Positions 1 through 10,775 of a DNA stretch of 64,000 nt are shown piece after piece (position 1 is the first letter of the stretch; every line of letters begins with the position of its first letter). A program made the position numbers and the translations under genes. Source of the stretch: Rhinopithecus roxellana (lineage: Eukaryota > Chordata > Mammalia > Primates > Cercopithecidae); NCBI RefSeq assembly GCF_007565055.1, contig NC_044557.1, positions 73,232,595-73,296,594 of the forward strand, read 5' to 3'. The notes under the pieces are model-generated. The model saw only the letters and a list, made by a program, of their open reading frames with translations, made no database searches and had not been told where the DNA came from.

Positions 1-247
1 GCAGTGGTGCAATCTCGGCTCACTGCAACCTCGGCCTTCCAGGTTCAAGCTATTCTCCTGCCTCAGCCTTCCGAGTATCTGGGATCATATGCACGTGCCA
101 CCTAGCCCAGCTAGTTTTTGTATTTTTAGTTGAGACGGGGTTTCGCCTTGTTGGCCAGGCTTGCCTTGAACTCCTGACCTCAGGCAATCCGCCCGCCTTG
201 GCCTCCCAAAGTGCTAGGATTGCAGGCGTTAGCCACCGCAGTGGCCT
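1..247 (-). mobile_element. Alu, partial at the window edge
   Basis: Reverse-complement Alu: ordered right to left arms ending with the complement of the 5' Alu start (GTGCTAGGATTGCAGGCG). The poly-T end lies before the window. Confidence 0.93.
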
Positions 248-810
248 GTAGATGTTTAGTGAATGTCTCAACCAACTAGAATGTTGGTTGAGAACTAGAA
301 TGCCTCCATGGGGGCATTTGTTTTGTACATTACTGCATGCCCAATACCCAGAACAATAAACACCATGTTGGAAAGACCAAATCTATTGTCCATCATTTAA
401 ATTTCAGTGCATAGCACAATGTCTTACATTTATCAGCCAATAAATATTTGTTGAATTAAATAATCATGTAGGAAGGTCAAAATGACACAGAGGACTCCTG
501 CTTTTCCACTCTGTCTAGTTCTATTTTATTTTGGGCATTTTATCCCTAATTGGCACATCTTACATTTATTTATTCCTCTTCAACTTCAAACTATTTTGGA
601 AGGGTGCATTGTATCAGTTAAGATGCAACCAGAAAAGCAGAACAACTAGAGCAACCTATAATGTGAAAGAACCTGTCTCAGGGATTTGACCCTCTGCAAT
701 TGTGAGTGCTGGCAAAGTGGTCTCTGTAAGGGTATATTCTTTGTACTTGGTAACAGAACTTGAAGTCCACTCATGCATTAGTCAGGAAAAAAAAGATGAA
801 GGTAAAGTGA
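248..810. other. Intergenic sequence, no gene seen
   Basis: AT-rich DNA. About 400-465 ends in CAATAAATATTTGTTGAAT, typical of an L2/MIR 3' end. Nothing else is recognised. Confidence 0.5.
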
Positions 811-814
811 TTGT

Positions 815-1250
815 GTTAAGTTATTCTTGCATTGCTATAAAGAAACACCTGAGACTGGGTAATTTATAAGAAAATAAGTTTAACTGGCTTATGGTTCTGC
901 AGGCTGTACAGAAAGCATAGTGGCATCAGCTTCTGGGGAGGCCTCAGGAAGCTTCCAATCATGGCAGAAGACAAATGGTAATGCCAGCACTTTGGGAGGC
1001 TGGGGCGGGCAGAGCATGAGGTCAAGAAACCAAGACCATCCTGGCCAACATGGTGAAACCTCGCCTCTACTAAAAATACAAAAAATTAGCTGGGCATGGA
1101 CCTATAGTTCCAGCTGCTCTGGAGGCTGAGGCAGGAGAACCGCTTGAACCCAGGAGGCAGAGGTTGCAGTGAGCCGAGATCGCACCACTGCACTCCAGCC
1201 TGACGACAGAGTGAGACTCTGTCTCAAACACCACCACCACCACCACCACC

Positions 1251-1281
<31 letters not shown>

Positions 1282-1552
1282 GCAACAACAACAACAAAAC
1301 CGACAAAGGGGAAGCAAGAACAACATCACATAGTGAGAATGAGAATGAGAGAGAGAATGGGACAGGGAGGTGTCACACAATTTTAAAGGACCAGATCTCA
1401 GATCTTGTGAGAACTCACTATTGCGAAGACAGCACCAAGCCAGGAGGGATCCATCACCATGACCTAAACACCAGACCCCAATGCCTGCATTGGGGATTAC
1501 AATTCAACATGAGATTTGGGTGGGGACAAGTATTCAAACTATGTCAATCAAT
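815..1552 (-). mobile_element. MaLR LTR (MST-type), interrupted by an Alu
   Basis: Reads GAGACTGGGTAATTTATAAG near 852 and ends GAGATTTGGGTGGGGACAAG, the reverse complement of an MST/MaLR LTR. The LTR halves are 815-978 and about 1302-1552, split by an Alu and its expanded tail. Confidence 0.8.
979..1300 (+). mobile_element. 5'-truncated Alu with (CAC)n/(CAA)n tail
   Basis: Alu body from CCAGCACTTTGGGAGGC to the end, inserted in the MST LTR. The tail is a CAC-repeat then CAA-repeat microsatellite (about 1228-1297) instead of poly-A. GACAAATGG and GACAAAGGG flank it as likely target-site copies. Confidence 0.88.
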
Positions 1553-2214
1553 CAGGGAAAGCAAGAAAAAGCTAGAATCCCTAGATAAGGGCTGGAGTCC
1601 ACAAAGACAGACTGAAATCCATGTCAGTTCCTGTTGCCTCTGACCTTGATGATGTGGTTGTCTACAGAAATCCCAGCCTTTCAGCATGGTGTTAAGCACA
1701 CACCTGTGGCCCAGGATTCCAAAAAGCTGAAGGAGGATCCAGAGGAAGGTGGAGTAGTTGCAGGTCTGGCTGCTGCCTCACACTAACGAGATGACCCCAT
1801 GATATGCAACAACATTGTGTAAGCTACAAAATCCCCAAAGCTTGCTTCTGCTTTCCAAATATTCTAAGAGATCTTTCTCATGGCCCACTCTCTCTGTAAA
1901 CACACAGGCAAGGGAATTCTGAGAACTGCTGTTCAGCCTAGGCCAGTTGACCTTTCTCAAAGCTGTCCCCCACATCTTCCAGTTGGTCATGACAACTTTG
2001 TGTTACATTCTTTCTTGTCAGTTGTTAAAAATTCACCCTAATGTAGACTAGAAACTTGAAGAACAATGTTTCATTCTTTTAGAAGTCTTAATAAAGAAAT
2101 TCTTATTAACATCTTAACTATACCAAACCATTAAACATTTGATTGAATATTCACTTAAATCAACTGCCCTTTGGTTAGAACTGAGTTTGTCTGTAAACAG
2201 CATTAAGCCAAAAA
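1553..2214. other. Intergenic sequence, nothing recognised
   Basis: No gene, RNA or confident repeat seen. Reading frames are short and have no family resemblance. Confidence 0.4.
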
Positions 2215-2640
2215 GATGAAAAGAAAGCAGAACAATTTAATAGCCTTAAACAAAATAGAAATATATTTGTTTCTCACACAAAAGAAATAAAGAAATAGGA
2301 AGGCTAGGATAGGTCTGCCTGTGAACATCAGGGACTTGGGTTTTTTCTATCAAGATAAGCCTCAGCATCTTCAAAGTTATGTCACGCTCCATGAATAGCT
2401 GTTAGATCTCCAGCCATCACACCTGCTCCCCAGGGAGAGAGAAAATCCGAAGAGCTCACTTCCTAGCTTGCTGCTTCCTTTAAGCCCTTCTGGAAGTCCC
2501 AAAGAGCAACTTCTATTTACATCTCAGAGCTTAAAGAGAAGCTGGGAATTATAGCCGAAAGGCATGCCTGTTGCTTAAGAGGAAATGAATACTGGGAGGC
2601 AGATAGCAACATTTGCCAGGAATAAAGACTGTCTATACAA
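2215..2640 (-). repeat. Old interspersed repeat, family not named
   Basis: Reads like a diverged mammalian repeat (TAGAAATATATTTGTTTCTCAC, later GCCATCACACCTGC and CTGGGAATTATAG) seen elsewhere in mammalian genomes. I could not assign the family. Strand is a guess. Confidence 0.4.
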
Positions 2641-4471
2641 ATCATACTTACCAAGATGAAACATTGCTTTCTTTCCTAGAGATGAAAATGTTATCAAATA
2701 TAATGATGAGCTTTACACAAGTTAATTTTGTGACAGGTGGCTTCATTTAACATTGCCGACAAATACTTCTGAAGCTCTGCACTTATAATGGGAATGTTAT
2801 AAAGCCCTCAAACTTTTAAGCTGAAGCAGTGGGAATAAAAGATACCCAAATTTTGCAGTCAAAGGCATGAAATTACTGTAAACGTTGTGCAGAGTGTTAT
2901 AAAAGCTCAGTGGGACTCTGGATGCTGGTTAGCTGAGAGTAGCAACCACATGAACTAGAGATTCATTCAAAGAGGAGTTTCAGTAGGGCCAAGGCTGGCA
3001 CATTGCAATCCACAAAAAACAATCATAATTTGAACCAGATTATGGAGAGTGCAGGGGCCAAACAGGGGTTCATTCATTTATCTGAAGGCATTTCTGCAGT
3101 TAAGAGAAGGAAAGATCCCTAAGAAAAGAAACTTGACAGGAATCCTGGGGACCTACAGAAATAGAGGGAGCTATGTAGAATTTACTTTGACCACAGAGTT
3201 ATGTTTTATATAGCAGCATGTAAGCCTGAACTACCCACTATTCATCTGTGGATACTAAAGGTAATTATTCATTCTACCATCACAACATTTTCCTAGAAGA
3301 ATAATCTTAATGAAACCAATACAGTGCTCCATCTTTGCTTTTACTTCCTTCCTTCTTTAGCATTAAAAAAAGAAAATTAGTTGGTTGATATTAGCTTGTC
3401 ACTTAGCCATGTTGATTACTATATACGGAATGTGACCACAATGTAATGGGGCTAACATCTTACAAATGTAGTGGCATTTATGCACCCTAATGAACACTAC
3501 AAAATAGCTATGAGGGAAAAAGACATAGCTAAGGTGGTTACCGTGGTTCAAAACATTTGGGAGCTCATCTTTTAGAATTCCACTGAGACTGCGGCATTGT
3601 TTGGCACTCAACATGTGTGCTTCCTTTTTCCCTTCATGCTTGGTCAATGAGAAATAAATGGCTCAAGGAGTTGGAGGGATTTCGGAATGAGTCTCTTCTA
3701 TACTGTAGGCATCCGGGAGACCCCAAGCATCAAGACCAAGAGTAGAGGCTCCAAGGACAAAGCATGCAAGTTCAAATCCCAGCTCTGCTCCATGCTAACT
3801 GGGCAATGCTGGGGGAATTTCTTACCACCTGCTTGCCTCAGTTTCCTCTTCTGCAAAATGAGATACTAAGAATAGCCCTACAGCATAGGGTCTGAGGTAG
3901 GGCTTAGGTTTCAGGTAGGGTTTAAGTTTTTTTAGCTGTCAGGTTAAGGTCCCTGGGAGTGACAAGAAGAGAAATATGGTATTGGTGAACAAATATATAC
4001 AAATGCTAAACTTCCGATTTTTTCTCACTAAATATTCTTAAGCAATTAAGTCTGAACAACCAAGTATGTGCTGTTAAAAGAAAAGTGGAGCACCTTTATA
4101 ATTCATGGTCTTAAATATTTTTAAGATCATAAGTTCCCAATAATGTAAAGAAAGAGCAGAACAGGGCATTTCTAAACTCACACTGCTGCTTTGAAGACAA
4201 ATTAAAAGTAACTGAAATATTAAGGGGCAGTCTCTAGTTCCTCTTTTCTTTCCTTCAAGACTGTGCAACCCAAGCTCTATGCTCTGGAATGATTTTGCTG
4301 CCTTTCTTCAATAATTCAATGTACATGGAGCTGTGTCAACCTGACAGGTCAAATTTAGTTTGAGGGAACAAATTAGAAAAATAGAATCAGTTATTGGATA
4401 GTTTTAAAGACCTTTAACTCGTTTAATTACAGGCTTTACTAAGGTTATTAAATCCATCTTTATTCTCTATT
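2641..4471. other. Intergenic sequence, mostly unique
   Basis: AT-rich DNA with a short MIR-like stretch around 3770-3870 (CTGCAAAATGAGATACTAAG resembles the MIR core). No gene seen. Confidence 0.4.
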
Positions 4472-4485
4472 AAGAACTGAATGAT

Positions 4486-4767
4486 GGCCGAGCGCGGTGG
4501 CTCAAGCCTGTAATCCCAGCACTTTGGGAGGCCGAGATGGGCGGATCACGAGGTCAGGAGATCGAGACCATCCTAGCTAACACGGTGAAACCCCGTCTCT
4601 ACTAAAAAATACAAAAAACTAGCCGGGCGAGGTGGCGGGCGCCTGTAGTCCCAGCTACTCGGGAGGCTGAGGCAGGAGAATGGCGTAAACCCGGGAGGCG
4701 GAGCTTGCAGTGAGCTGAGATCCGGCCACTGCACTCCAGCCCGGGCGACAGAGCGAGACTCCGTCTC

Positions 4768-4792
<25 letters not shown>
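4486..4792 (+). mobile_element. Full-length young Alu (AluYR-like, Old World monkey type)
   Basis: Complete Alu from GGCCGAGCGCGG to a pure A tail. It has GGCTCAAGCCTG in the left arm and GAGATCCGGCCACTGCAC in the right arm, changes I associate with cercopithecid AluYR elements. Perfect 14-bp target-site duplications AAGAACTGAATGAT lie at 4472-4485 and 4793-4806. Low divergence and an intact tail indicate a recent insertion. Confidence 0.93.
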
Positions 4793-4801
<9 letters not shown>

Positions 4802-4806
4802 ATGAT

Positions 4807-5754
4807 TATCCCCAAACCGCCACGTACAAATAGGCCTGCCATCTGCTTTAGTTATGAAGCCCTGGTTTAGATAAATCCCTCAGGACAGAAGAGTGACTAA
4901 GCATGCCTGCCAGCATCGCATGGGCCTTGCCATGAAACTGTTCACGTGCTTTAGAAATGTTAATTTGCATTTGAGGTGTTGCAGGATTATGTGAATGCAC
5001 TTTTTGGGGGGTGGCTATAAAAACAACAGTTTAGACCAAAAGTGTTTTTTTGTTTGTTCGAATTCCTAGGTAGACCTGGATTTGAAAAAATGTCCACGTG
5101 GACTCCTGATGATCTATGTAAGCACTTTACAACTCATGGCCATGGGTAGCATGTTCTGGTAGCTGACCTTGGCTATTGCCATTTCATTCATTCTTCAAAA
5201 AGATACATTTGCTTTCAGGCAACATATCCTTGCCTATACAACATGAGTAGTTATGGTTATGAACATATCTTTCTGGTTATGAACATTGTACAAGCATTAC
5301 CTGAAAGTGAGCTTGAAGCAGACAGAGGGGAAATCTTTATTAAATGCACAAAACAGGATTCTTTCAAATCTGAGATGAAAGACTGTTGGGAAGTATATAT
5401 TTGCAATGGATTTCAACTATCACTTTTTTTCTCATTATTTGCTCTTTTTTTCAATTTCAAAGTGTTAATCTGATGGTTTGAGAAAGATTTCCTTTAAAAA
5501 ATATTTTAAGATGTTCATGATTAACTCACTGTAGGCAGTTCAAAAGAAAATCTCTAGTACTCCTTTAAGGTCTAGAAAATAGGAAGAACATGTTTGTGTC
5601 TGGCACGATATTATATTTTGACCTTCAGAACACCAGCAGGGATGTTGCTAAGAGGCAATGCAGCAGACTTACATGAGTGTTAGGTGAGAGTATAAAAAGG
5701 TAAAGCATTGAGCATCATTTTCCAAGATGAGTTCTACTGGACAAAGGCAAAGAA
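4807..5754. other. Intergenic sequence, nothing recognised
   Basis: No gene or confident repeat. Several short frames lack codon-like constraint or family similarity. Confidence 0.4.
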
Positions 5755-5755
5755 T

Positions 5756-5820
5756 AACACACACACACACATACACAGAGAGAGAGAGAGAGAGCAAAAA
5801 AAAGGGGGGGAGGAGAGAAA
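5756..5820 (+). repeat. (CA)n-(GA)n microsatellite with A/G runs
   Basis: CA repeats pass into GA repeats, then an A run and a G run ending in GGAGGAGAG. Purely simple sequence. Confidence 0.9.
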
Positions 5821-5980
5821 GAGGGAGCACCATGATCAAATAAACTTGAGAAATGCTCATGCTCTATCCCTGCCAAGAGACACCCAATACACTTTACTAT
5901 CTTAAAAGAGTATGAGGTGCTCTGCAGTAAATAAATCTGTAATCCTTATCATTTGAGATTAGCAGGATTTATGTTTTGAT

Positions 5981-6287
5981 TTTTTTTTTTTTTTTTTTTT
6001 TTTTAAGGCAGAGTCTCATTCTGTCAGCCAGGCTGGAGTGCAGTGGGGTGATCACAGTTCACTAGAGCCTCAACCTCCTGGGCTTAAGCAATCCTTCTGC
6101 CTCAGCCTCCTGATTAGCTAGGACTACAGATGCATGCCGCCATGCCCAACTAATTTTTTTACTTTTTGTAGTGACAGGGTCTCACTATGTTGCCCAGGAT
6201 GGTCTCAAACTCCTGGGCTCAAGCCATCTTCCAGTCTTGACCTCCCAAAGTGTTGGGATTATAGGCGTGAGCCACCGCATCCAGCCA
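5981..6287 (-). mobile_element. Older Alu (AluJ-like)
   Basis: Complete reverse-complement Alu with a long poly-T at its left edge and AluJ-like features (CACAGTTCACTAGAGCCTC, AACTCCTGGGCTCAAGC). Confidence 0.9.
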
Positions 6288-6394
6288 GGACTTTGTGTTT
6301 TTGATAAAAACACTGGGAAATATTCTCTTAATAAACAACAGTTGATTCTTGTATCAAAGATCAGAAAATGCAATAATTACATACATGGGGCTTT

Positions 6395-8110
6395 TTAAAA
6401 GTGAATTTTATTTTTAAAGAGATTTTAGGTTCACAGCAAAACTGTGAGGCCAGTCCAGAGATATTCCACATAGGTCTTGGACCGTCACATGCACAGCCTC
6501 CCCTATTATCAACATCCCCCCTCCCCAGAGTGGAACATTTGCTACAATTGATAAACCTACATTGACACATCATTATTATCCAGAGTCCATAGTTTTACAT
6601 TAGGATTTACTCTTGGTGATATGCATTTTACGAATTTGAGCAAATGTATAATGATGCGTATCCACCACTGTAGTAGCATATAGAATAGTTTCACTGCCCT
6701 AAAAATCATCTGTGTTTCATCTATTTACCCCTCCCACCTCCCAAACTCTGGAAATCGCTGATCTTTCTACTGTCTAGGCTTGCCTTTTCCAGAATGTCAT
6801 ACGGTTGGAATCATATAGTATATAACCTTTTCAGATTGGCTTCTTTCACTTAATATTATGCATTTAAGTTTTCTTTATGGCGTTTCATAGCTTTGTAGCT
6901 CATTTATTTTCAACACAGACTATTATTCTATTGTCTGAATGTAGCACCATTGATTTATTCATGCACCTACTGAAAGAAATCTTGGTTGCTTCCAAATTTT
7001 GACAATTATAAATAAAGCTACTATAAATATCTGCATGCAGATTTTGGGGAATGTAAGTTTTTAGTTGCTTTGGGTAAATACCAAGGAGCATGATTTCTGG
7101 ATCATATGGTAAGAGGATGTTTAGTTTTATAAGAAACTGTCAAACTGTTTTCCAAAGTAGCTATATCATTTTACATTCCTACCCACAATGAATAAGAGTT
7201 CCTGTTGTGCCACACCCTCGTGAGCATTTGATATTGTCAGTGTTCTGGACTTTGGACATTCTAACTAACAGGTAGTTAGTGTAGATAGTGGCATCTCACT
7301 GTTGTTTTCATTTGCATTTCCCAGATGATGTATGATGTGGAGCATCTTTACATATGCTTATTTACCATCTGTATATCTTTTGTTGGGGAGGGAGGTGTCC
7401 ATTCAGATCTTTTTTGGAGCCCGTTTTTAATTGGGTTGTGTTCTTATTGTTTAGTTTTAAGAATTCTTTGTATATTATGGACAATATTCTTTTTTTTTTT
7501 TTTTGAGATGGAGTCTCACTCTGTCACTCAGGCTAGAGTGCAGTGGTGCAATCTCAGCTCACTGCAGCCTCTGCCTCCTGAGTTCAAGCAATTCTTATCC
7601 CTCATCCTCCCAAGTGGCTGGCATTACAGGTGTGTGCACCCTGCATGGCTAATTTTTGTATTTTTAGTAGAGACGGGCTTTCGCCATGTTGGCCAGACTG
7701 GTCTTGAATTCCTGACCTCAGGTGATCCGCCCCCCTCCTTGGCCTCCCAAAGTGCTGGGATTATAGGTGTGAGCCACTGCACCCAGCCTCTTATGTACTA
7801 TATTCTTTTATCAGGTATGTATTTTGCAAGTATTTCCTCCCTGTCTTTGGCTTGTGTTTTCATACCCCTGACAGTGACTCTTGCAGCACAGAAACTTTTA
7901 ATTTTAATGAAACTCAGGTTGTCAACTCTTTCATGGATTGTGCCTTTGATGCTGCAACTAAAATGTCATCACCAAACCTAAGGTCATCTAGATTTTTTTC
8001 CTATGTTATCTTCTAGATTTTACACATTTGCATTTTACATCTGTGTTCCATTTTGAGTTAATTTTTGTGAAGGGTGTAAAATTTGTGTCTACATTAATTT
8101 TTTTCACATT
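6395..8110 (-). mobile_element. Old L1 3' portion, split by an Alu
   Basis: It resembles the reverse complement of an L1 ORF2/3' region (for example CATTTGCATTTCCC near 7310, and TTTTAATTTTAATGAA near 7895). The pieces are 6395-7490 and 7807-8110. It is heavily mutated with no usable frame. Boundaries are approximate. Confidence 0.75.
7491..7788 (-). mobile_element. Alu inserted in the old L1
   Basis: Full reverse-complement Alu (AluS-like) with poly-T at the left. Imperfect target-site copies TTATGGACAATATTCT (7475-7490) and TTATGTACTATATTCT (7791-7806) flank it. Confidence 0.92.
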
Positions 8111-8339
8111 CAATTATCTCCGTAAGTTTATAATGGCAGAATGTTTAAGTTTTGTCTACAGAGGCCAAGAGACAAGGCCTTATTTTTGTTACCTTCAACG
8201 AAGCACTATCTGTACACACCTCTGCTATCACAATGATCGCACTCTGGCTTAATGATCTCATTTACCAATTTGTGAGTGGACAATGACAGCAGCTGTTCCC
8301 TGAAACCCAGAACTTACTACAGGGCCTTGGCAAATTACA

Positions 8340-8550
8340 AACATAATAATGGCTAACACTTACTGAACAATTACTATATGTCAGTCCTTGACGTAAATGC
8401 TTTAAATGTATTAGCACATTTTCTCCTCACACCAACACCTTGCTCTTACCAACAAGAACTTAGGTAAGTTCTTATTATCCTCATGTTACAGATGAGAAGC
8501 TTGAGTTTCAGGGAGGTTGAGCAACTTGCCCAAGGTCACACAGCTAGTAA
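8340..8550 (-). mobile_element. MIR SINE
   Basis: Shows the reverse-complement MIR core: ACAGATGAGAAGCTTGAG then AGGTCACACAGCTAGTAA. Confidence 0.85.
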
Positions 8551-8609
8551 ATAAAAAGGGCCAATGCCTGAGCATTATGAGACACACGAAGTCAAGGCTA
8601 AATGAATAC

Positions 8610-8850
8610 ATGAATGAAAAGAGATAACATTTACTAAATGCTTACTCTGTGCTAGGCACAATTCTAGGAGTGCTATGTCTGTTATCGCTTTTATTCTTCA
8701 CAATAGTTGTATGAGGCGGGTGCAATTATTACCCTCTTATTTCTTTCAGAGGAGGAAACTGAGCAAAGAGAGTTTAAACTTACCCCAAATCACAAAACTA
8801 GTAAGTGATGGGGCCAGGATTAGAACTGACTCCCAAAGTCATGTTTTTAT
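8610..8850 (-). mobile_element. MIR SINE, second copy
   Basis: Another reverse-complement MIR just downstream of the first (TAACATTTACTAAATGCTTA, GAGGAAACTGAGC, ACTAGTAAGTGATGG). The two neighbours are in the same orientation. Confidence 0.85.
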
Positions 8851-8854
8851 GCTC

Positions 8855-9365
8855 TGAATGAACAAATAAGTGTTAAAAAACGAATTATAATACAACTTGG
8901 TAGGGAATCACACATCTAAAAAAGTTTTCATAGGAATCACAACCCTATGAAAATAACTAATCTCAGAAAATGACAAAACCTTCAAGCAGCAATACAGAGT
9001 ATGGTTAGTGGTCTCCACTATGAAATTCTCCAAATACATGTATGTGTGGCCTAAATTGGAGATAATATTTTGGTGCAGGCTTTCTTTTTGTGGCTGGTAT
9101 CTCTAAAGAAAAAATCCATTTGATTTGGCCTCTCTTGGGAAAACAGATTTGAAAGATTTTAAATCAATCATGTACAAAAAAGAAAGTAAATCATCATAGA
9201 AAAAACTCTAGATAATTTTCAAAATTCTTCACAAATAGAACATTCCTATCCTATATCCTCCACACTTCCCTCTTCAAAAATATTCCTCAGCTACAAACTT
9301 CCCTGAAGGAGCAGGAGCCAGAAATAAATGGGAGCAGTTAAATGAGGAGAGAAAACAACAAGCAT

Positions 9366-9411
<46 letters not shown>

Positions 9412-9894
9412 AGCTTTGTATTTTCATCAACAGCACTGAGAGGGCAGTTCTCTGCTACCCAACAGCTGCATAATGTTCAACAAAATTTTGCCTGTCTGGA
9501 TTTATGAAGTATAAAAAATGGCCATCATAAGATCTGAAAATGATGAGACTAGTCCTGAAATCACCGTGTCAACATTCAGAAATTGCAGTGTAAAGAAAAT
9601 AAAAATGATTAAATATTTTTTGTGGCAGAAGGTGCCGGCACGCAGAGCACAAGCAGCCGTTTCCACAGGGAAGCATTCGTCATAAGTGCGCCATAGATGG
9701 CGGCCAGGAACAGGCGGTTGGGGCAGATGGGTGAAAGCTTGCATTACTTTGGTGCCTGCAGAAGAAGGGAAGCGTGGTTATATCCTCACTCTAAGTTACA
9801 TTAGCTCTTTCCATGAACGTCAAATCTTGCTACCTCAGTTAGTCCCAGGGTGATCAAGCATCTTCTACAGTCAACAGAGGCACTCTGTGGTAAT
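8855..9894. other. Intergenic sequence with a 42-A run and a CpG-rich pocket
   Basis: Mostly AT-rich. A pure run of 42 A lies at 9369-9410 with no recognisable retroelement body before it. About 9630-9730 is unusually CpG-rich for its surroundings (see findings). No gene assigned. Confidence 0.5.
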
Positions 9895-10085
9895 AATTAT
9901 GCCTATTAGTGAGCACACCATGTTAAGAACAATTCTGTTCAGCTGATATATTCCCCTATTTAATTTCCAAAAACTCTGAGTAGGTACTATTACCAACTTC
10001 ATTGTATACATGAGGAAACTAAGACACAGATAAATTAATTATGCACAGTAAAACAGGTAGAAGGGAAAAGTCTGGGATTAAACGA
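9895..10085 (-). mobile_element. MIR SINE
   Basis: Diverged reverse-complement MIR (GTAGGTACTATTACC, ACATGAGGAAACTAAGACAC). Confidence 0.7.
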
Positions 10086-10127
10086 GAGACAATCTGACTC
10101 CAGATACCATAGATACCACCCCCTCCT

Positions 10128-10425
10128 TTTTTTTTTTTTTTTCTCTTTCGAGACAGGGTCTTTCTCTGTTGCCAAGGCTAGAGAGCAGTGACACAATCAT
10201 AGCTCACTGCAGCCTCAATCTCCTAGGCTCAAGCAGTCCTCTTGCCTCAGTCTCCTTAGTAGCTGAGACTACAGGCATATGCCACTACATCCGGCTAATT
10301 TTTTAAATGTTTTGTAGATACGGGGTCTTGAAATGTTTCCCAGGTTGGTCTCAAACTCCTGACCTCCAACAATCCTTTTGCCTCCCATCTTGCTGAGATT
10401 AAAAGTGTGAACTACCGTGCCCAGC
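10128..10425 (-). mobile_element. Old Alu (AluJ-like)
   Basis: Reverse-complement Alu with poly-T at the left, many CpG losses and ACTGCAGCCTCAATCTCC, indicating an old copy. Confidence 0.88.
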
Positions 10426-10504
10426 TGAAATCCACCCTTCTAATATTCTGTGCCAGAGGATTGCAAACAGCAACAGGCTGACCAAATCAGTTCATTGCCT
10501 CTTA

Positions 10505-10775
10505 TTCCAGTGACCTATGAATTAAGAATAGTTTTTACATTACTGGTTGGGGGGAAAAATAAACAGAAGAATATTTTGTGATACATGAAAATCATGTAAG
10601 TTTCACATTTCATTGTTAATACATAAAGTTTCATTGGAACACGCTGTCTATGAATGCTTCTGTGCTACAGTGGCAGAACTGAGTAGTTACAACAGGTGGA
10701 GGGCCTGCAAAACCAACAATATTTCTTCTCTGGATCATTACAGGAAAAGTTTTCTGAGGCCTTGTTTGAGCAATA
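10505..10775 (+). mobile_element. hAT-like DNA transposon fragment
   Basis: Contains GAATATTTTGTGATACATGA and TAAAGTTTCATTGGAACACG. The downstream half matches 61710-61945 in motif order (CAGAACTGAGTAGTT, then an AAAAGTTT- or AAAAGCTT-type end). Likely the same old DNA-transposon family; exact name uncertain. Confidence 0.55.

Noticed and set aside
7325..7981. 218-codon frame
   Set aside because: It runs through an old L1 and an Alu in antisense. The apparent length comes from the repeats.
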